A stretch of DNA of 8,421 bases from Prado023 sp049688395 (lineage in GTDB: Bacteria; Actinomycetota; Actinomycetes; S36-B12; CAIYMF01). Each line of letters starts with the position of its first letter. The first letter of the stretch is position 1. Shown one piece after another: positions 6,398 to 8,421 of the stretch. The stretch is taken from NCBI GenBank assembly GCA_049688395.1, contig JBAVKQ010000270.1:1-8421 (forward strand), read 5' to 3'. Both the position numbers and the translations under genes were made by a program. The notes below the pieces were generated by a model. The model made no database searches and had not been told where the DNA came from. It saw nothing but the letters and a program-made list of their open reading frames with translations.

Positions 6398-6677
6398 TCA
6401 GGCGTCGCTGGACGCCGCGGCGCCCTCGAGCCGGTCCAGGGCGTGGAGCAGGTCGTCCACGGGCACCCGGTTCTCGCTGACGACGCGCCCACCCGACCCG
6501 CTCAGTGCGTCGAGCATCGGCACGACCCAGGTGTTCTCGGTCCAACACGTACACCAGGCCACGATCGACCAGATCCAGCAGACCTGTGAACGCCTGCGCT
6601 GTGACCGCTCCGATGGGGAACTCCACGATCAGATGATCGACGGGGCCCAGCACGTCGGAGGACTGTGAACCGCTCAT
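6398..6677 (-). pseudogene. DUF6325-family gene with internal deletion and frameshift
   Basis: The ATG at 6677 has GAGGAG 5 bp upstream and opens with LGPVDHLIVEFP and TGLLDLVDRGLVYVLD (to codon 46), the conserved start of DUF6325 proteins, small actinobacterial proteins of unknown function and roughly 140 residues. In the +1 frame, from about 6538 to the stop at 6398, the sequence reads ENTWVVPMLDALSGSGG followed by RVPVDDLLHALDRLEG, the conserved end of the same family (compare YENRWAAPF... and GRIPVDDLLAALDALE). The segment between VLD and ENTW, about 50-60 residues including the usual acidic and GASSGLL region, is absent, and the two halves are out of frame (the span is 280 bp, not a multiple of 3). 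This points to an out-of-frame deletion. Codons after the junction in the original frame give an Arg-rich non-homologous stretch that runs into the SHOCT gene. No slippery sequence is seen at the junction, so programmed frameshifting is unlikely. Confidence 0.75.
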
Positions 6678-6738
6678 CGGGACTCCTCGTGGTTGCCCGC
6701 CCGAAAGCCCGGAAAAGGTCGACCCCGGCAAGGCAGAT

Positions 6739-6791
6739 TGGCAGCACCCTGCCAGGTCGGCACCTGACCAGTCGCGTCCCGAAGGCGCGAC
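6739..6791. repeat. Cluster of three small inverted repeats
   Basis: In the 116-bp gap between the degenerate SDR and the DUF6325 remnant three hairpins lie side by side. TGGCAG-CACC-CTGCCA occupies 6739-6754, CAGGT-CGGC-ACCTG 6753-6766, and GTCGCG-N9-CGCGAC 6771-6791. The last lies 3 bp past the SDR stop codon on the minus strand. The first two share a base pair's width and would compete or stack. No T-tract follows on the minus strand. They may act as a terminator or RNA-stability element for the SDR message. Confidence 0.45.
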
Positions 6792-6793
6792 GC

Positions 6794-7573
6794 TCACAGG
6801 GCGCGCAGGGCGCCGCCATCCACCGGGATCAGGCTGCCGTTGACGAACGAGGCAGCAGGTGAGAGCAGGAACGCCGCGAGCCGACCGAACTCGGCGGGGG
6901 TCCCGTACCGGCCCAGCGGGATGGCCGCCTCGTTGCGGCGGCGTGCTGCGGCCGCGTTGCCCTGGCTGGCATCCAGGGCAATGGTCCGATCGGTGGCGAT
7001 CCGGCCGGGCATGACGCCGTTGATGCGGATTGCGCGCGAGCCCAACTCGTCGGCGAAGTCCTTGACCAGCATCGCCAGACCGGGGCGCAGGCCGTTGCTG
7101 GTGCTCAGCCCCGAGATCGGCGACTTCGCCGACGTGGACAGCACGGTCAGCAGGGCAGCGCCAGTACCGGCCGGCGTCTCCGGGTCCACCGTCGCGGCCG
7201 AGGCCACTGCACGGATCATCCGCACCGTACCCAGGAACACCGACTCGAAGCCGGCCCGCCACTGGTCGTCGGTCACCGTCATCGGGGTGCCCGTGGGCGG
7301 CCCGCCCACGCTGATCAAGGCCCCGTCCAGGCGACCGAATCGGGCGATGGTCCCCGCGACGAGCCGCTCGGCCGCAGCCGGGTCGGCCAGGTCGGCGGCG
7401 ATCCCGAACACCGGCCCGTCGATCTGGGCGACGGCCGCCTCCAGGTTGGGCTCCGAGCGAGCGACGACGGCCACCTCGGCGCCCTCGGCGACCAGTGCCT
7501 GCGCGCCCGCGAGCCCGAGCCCCCGCGATCCGCCGGTGACCAGGATGACGCGGCCCGCCAGTTTCAGATCCAT
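6794..7573 (-). CDS. Atypical SDR-like protein lacking the Tyr/Lys active site
   Basis: A 259-residue Rossmann-fold protein of the short-chain dehydrogenase superfamily. It keeps a nucleotide-binding motif TGGSRGLG (13-20), MPGRIATDR after strand 6 (188-196) and a terminal VDGG (251-254). The NNAG position is replaced by SVGGPPTG (88-95). Where classical members have S-x12-Y-x3-K, this one has S146 and then S159-N-G-L-R163: serine in place of tyrosine and arginine in place of lysine. This matches a known divergent group usually annotated as beta-ketoacyl-ACP-reductase-like SDRs, which share GGPPxG and the S-N-x-x-R pattern. Classical proton transfer by Tyr/Lys is therefore not available, and calling it a reductase would be unsafe. 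The ATG at 7573 has no good ribosome site; CACAAT ends 6 bases before it, so a leaderless transcript is possible. It follows the topoisomerase gene by 85 bp on the same strand. Confidence 0.85.
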   Translation of the reverse strand: MDLKLAGRVILVTGGSRGLGLAGAQALVAEGAEVAVVARSEPNLEAAVAQIDGPVFGIAADLADPAAAERLVAGTIARFGRLDGALISVGGPPTGTPMTVTDDQWRAGFESVFLGTVRMIRAVASAATVDPETPAGTGAALLTVLSTSAKSPISGLSTSNGLRPGLAMLVKDFADELGSRAIRINGVMPGRIATDRTIALDASQGNAAAARRRNEAAIPLGRYGTPAEFGRLAAFLLSPAASFVNGSLIPVDGGALRAL

Positions 7574-7598
7574 GCAGGCATTGTGCCCCAGAGCGGAG

Positions 7599-7621
7599 CC
7601 GGCGACGGGGACCTACGCCGG
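7599..7621 (-). terminator. Hairpin between topoisomerase and SDR genes
   Basis: CCGGCG (7599-7604) and CGCCGG (7616-7621) form a 6-bp stem with an 11-base loop, 37 bp after the topoisomerase stop. A second weaker stem, CCCGG / CCGGG (7653-7657 / 7665-7669), straddles that stop codon. There is no T-tract, and in sequence this GC-rich such stems also arise by chance. Confidence 0.3.
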
Positions 7622-7658
7622 CCCGGGCGCTGCGTGTGCCTCCTACCCAATCCCCGGA

Positions 7659-8421
7659 TCATTGCCGGGCGGCCACAGCAGCAGGTGCGCTGGCACACGG
7701 TGCCCCGGAGCCGTCGCGGCGCAGGTCCGGCTCGGGCAGGTCGATCGGCTCCCCACTGGCGGTCGCGGCCACCGCCGGCCAGCTGCTGATCCACGCCCGG
7801 CTGAGCACGTCCTCGCCCTTGAGGAAGCGATGTGCCCGCACGCCGCCCGTCGCGCGGCCCTTGCCGGGGAACACCTCGCCGTGGGTGACCTTCAGCGACC
7901 CGCCGGCGTCGAGCAGGGCTGCGGAGTCCGAGGCCAGGGTGACCACGACGCCGCGCTCGCCGGCGGACCACACCCCGAACGCGACCACGCGCGCACCGGC
8001 GGCCAGCTTGATCCCGGCCATCCCGCCGGCGGCTCGACCCTGCGCTCGCACGGAGGCCGCAGGGAAGCGCAGCAGGTGCGCGTCGCTGCTGAGCAGAACC
8101 AGCTCGTCGTCCTCGGCCACCGGCCGGGCCGCCACCACCCGGTCGTCGGCGGCCAGACGGATCACCTCCCAGTCCGCACGATTCGGGGCCGGCTCACTGG
8201 CCACCCGCTTGATCACGCCCGACTCGGTGGCCACGCCCAGGGTGGGCGCATCGGCCAACAGGCTGGTCAGGCCCACGACAGTCTCCCCGGGCTCCAGTGT
8301 GACGAAGGCGCCCAAGGGGACGCCCCCGGCCAGGCTGACCGCGCCTGCGGTGCCGGGCAGCGCGGGCAGGTCCAGCACGTGGGCGCGCACGACCCGCCCC
8401 GCAGAGGTCACCACGCCCACC
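7659..8421 (-). CDS. parC: DNA topoisomerase IV/gyrase subunit A paralogue, C-terminal part
   Basis: The last 253 residues of a type IIA topoisomerase A subunit; the catalytic N-terminal domain lies beyond the right edge. The visible part is the C-terminal beta-pinwheel that wraps DNA, with blade motifs repeated about every 50 residues: VVTSAGRVVR (3-12), SGVIKRV (67-73), SDAHLLRFPA (112-121) followed by QGRAAGGMAGIKL (127-139), and LKVTHGEVFPGKGRATGGVR (176-195) followed by HRFLKGED (197-204). The tail LPEPDLRRDGSG (228-239) and these signatures fit the second, ParC-like subunit of actinobacteria rather than canonical GyrA, whose pinwheel reads differently. The QRRGG GyrA box is not in the visible part, though it may lie outside the window. 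The partner ParE is not in the window; in Streptomyces parC and parE are also separated. The symbol is by family resemblance. The first residue in the window is an internal valine (GTG), not a start. Confidence 0.9.
   Translation of the reverse strand, partial: VGVVTSAGRVVRAHVLDLPALPGTAGAVSLAGGVPLGAFVTLEPGETVVGLTSLLADAPTLGVATESGVIKRVASEPAPNRADWEVIRLAADDRVVAARPVAEDDELVLLSSDAHLLRFPAASVRAQGRAAGGMAGIKLAAGARVVAFGVWSAGERGVVVTLASDSAALLDAGGSLKVTHGEVFPGKGRATGGVRAHRFLKGEDVLSRAWISSWPAVAATASGEPIDLPEPDLRRDGSGAPCASAPAAVAARQ

Noticed and set aside
6535..6545. Programmed ribosomal frameshift joining the two DUF6325 halves
   Set aside because: No slippery heptamer is present, and the middle of the protein is missing, which frameshifting would not restore.

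Overview
The window is GC-rich throughout, uses GTG and TTG starts alongside ATG, and its hairpins lack T-tracts. Together with a second, ParC-like type IIA topoisomerase subunit, a MecA_N-type penicillin-binding lipoprotein, a lysine-tailed Dps and a SHOCT/DUF6325 pair, this points to a chromosomal segment of an actinobacterium. No finer placement can be supported. I see no transposase, integrase, tRNA, rRNA or CRISPR array, and nothing that looks like a defence island.

Layout, left to right. At 64-333 (+) is a small zinc-ribbon protein, followed by an intergenic tandem repeat and a hairpin. At 488-1231 (-) is a classical NAD-type short-chain dehydrogenase. The 305-bp spacer behind it carries a pair of operator-like repeats and an 8-bp-stem hairpin that closes the next gene, dps (1537-2136, -), a ferritin-like DNA-protection protein. 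Dps is divergent from a class B penicillin-binding lipoprotein (2390-4273, +, TTG start). That gene converges, with only 21 bp between stops, on an MFS-type efflux transporter (4295-5689, -). The roughly 400-bp region upstream of the transporter holds no convincing gene, but it contains a strong interrupted palindrome that looks like a repressor operator.

The right part is all on the minus strand, read from right to left. It starts with the C-terminal pinwheel of a ParC/GyrA-like topoisomerase subunit (7659 to the window edge). Next come a degenerate SDR lacking the usual Tyr/Lys catalytic pair (6794-7573), a cluster of small hairpins, a broken DUF6325-family gene (6398-6677) and a SHOCT-domain protein (6087-6347).

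The most notable observation is the DUF6325 gene. Its conserved N- and C-terminal parts are both readable but lie in different frames, with the middle of the protein missing. The frame shift also opens the N-terminal reading frame straight into the downstream SHOCT gene, making a potential 196-residue fusion ORF. Dps and the SHOCT/DUF6325 pair suggest a stress-related flavour, but the genes do not form one obvious pathway; most look like independent short transcription units.
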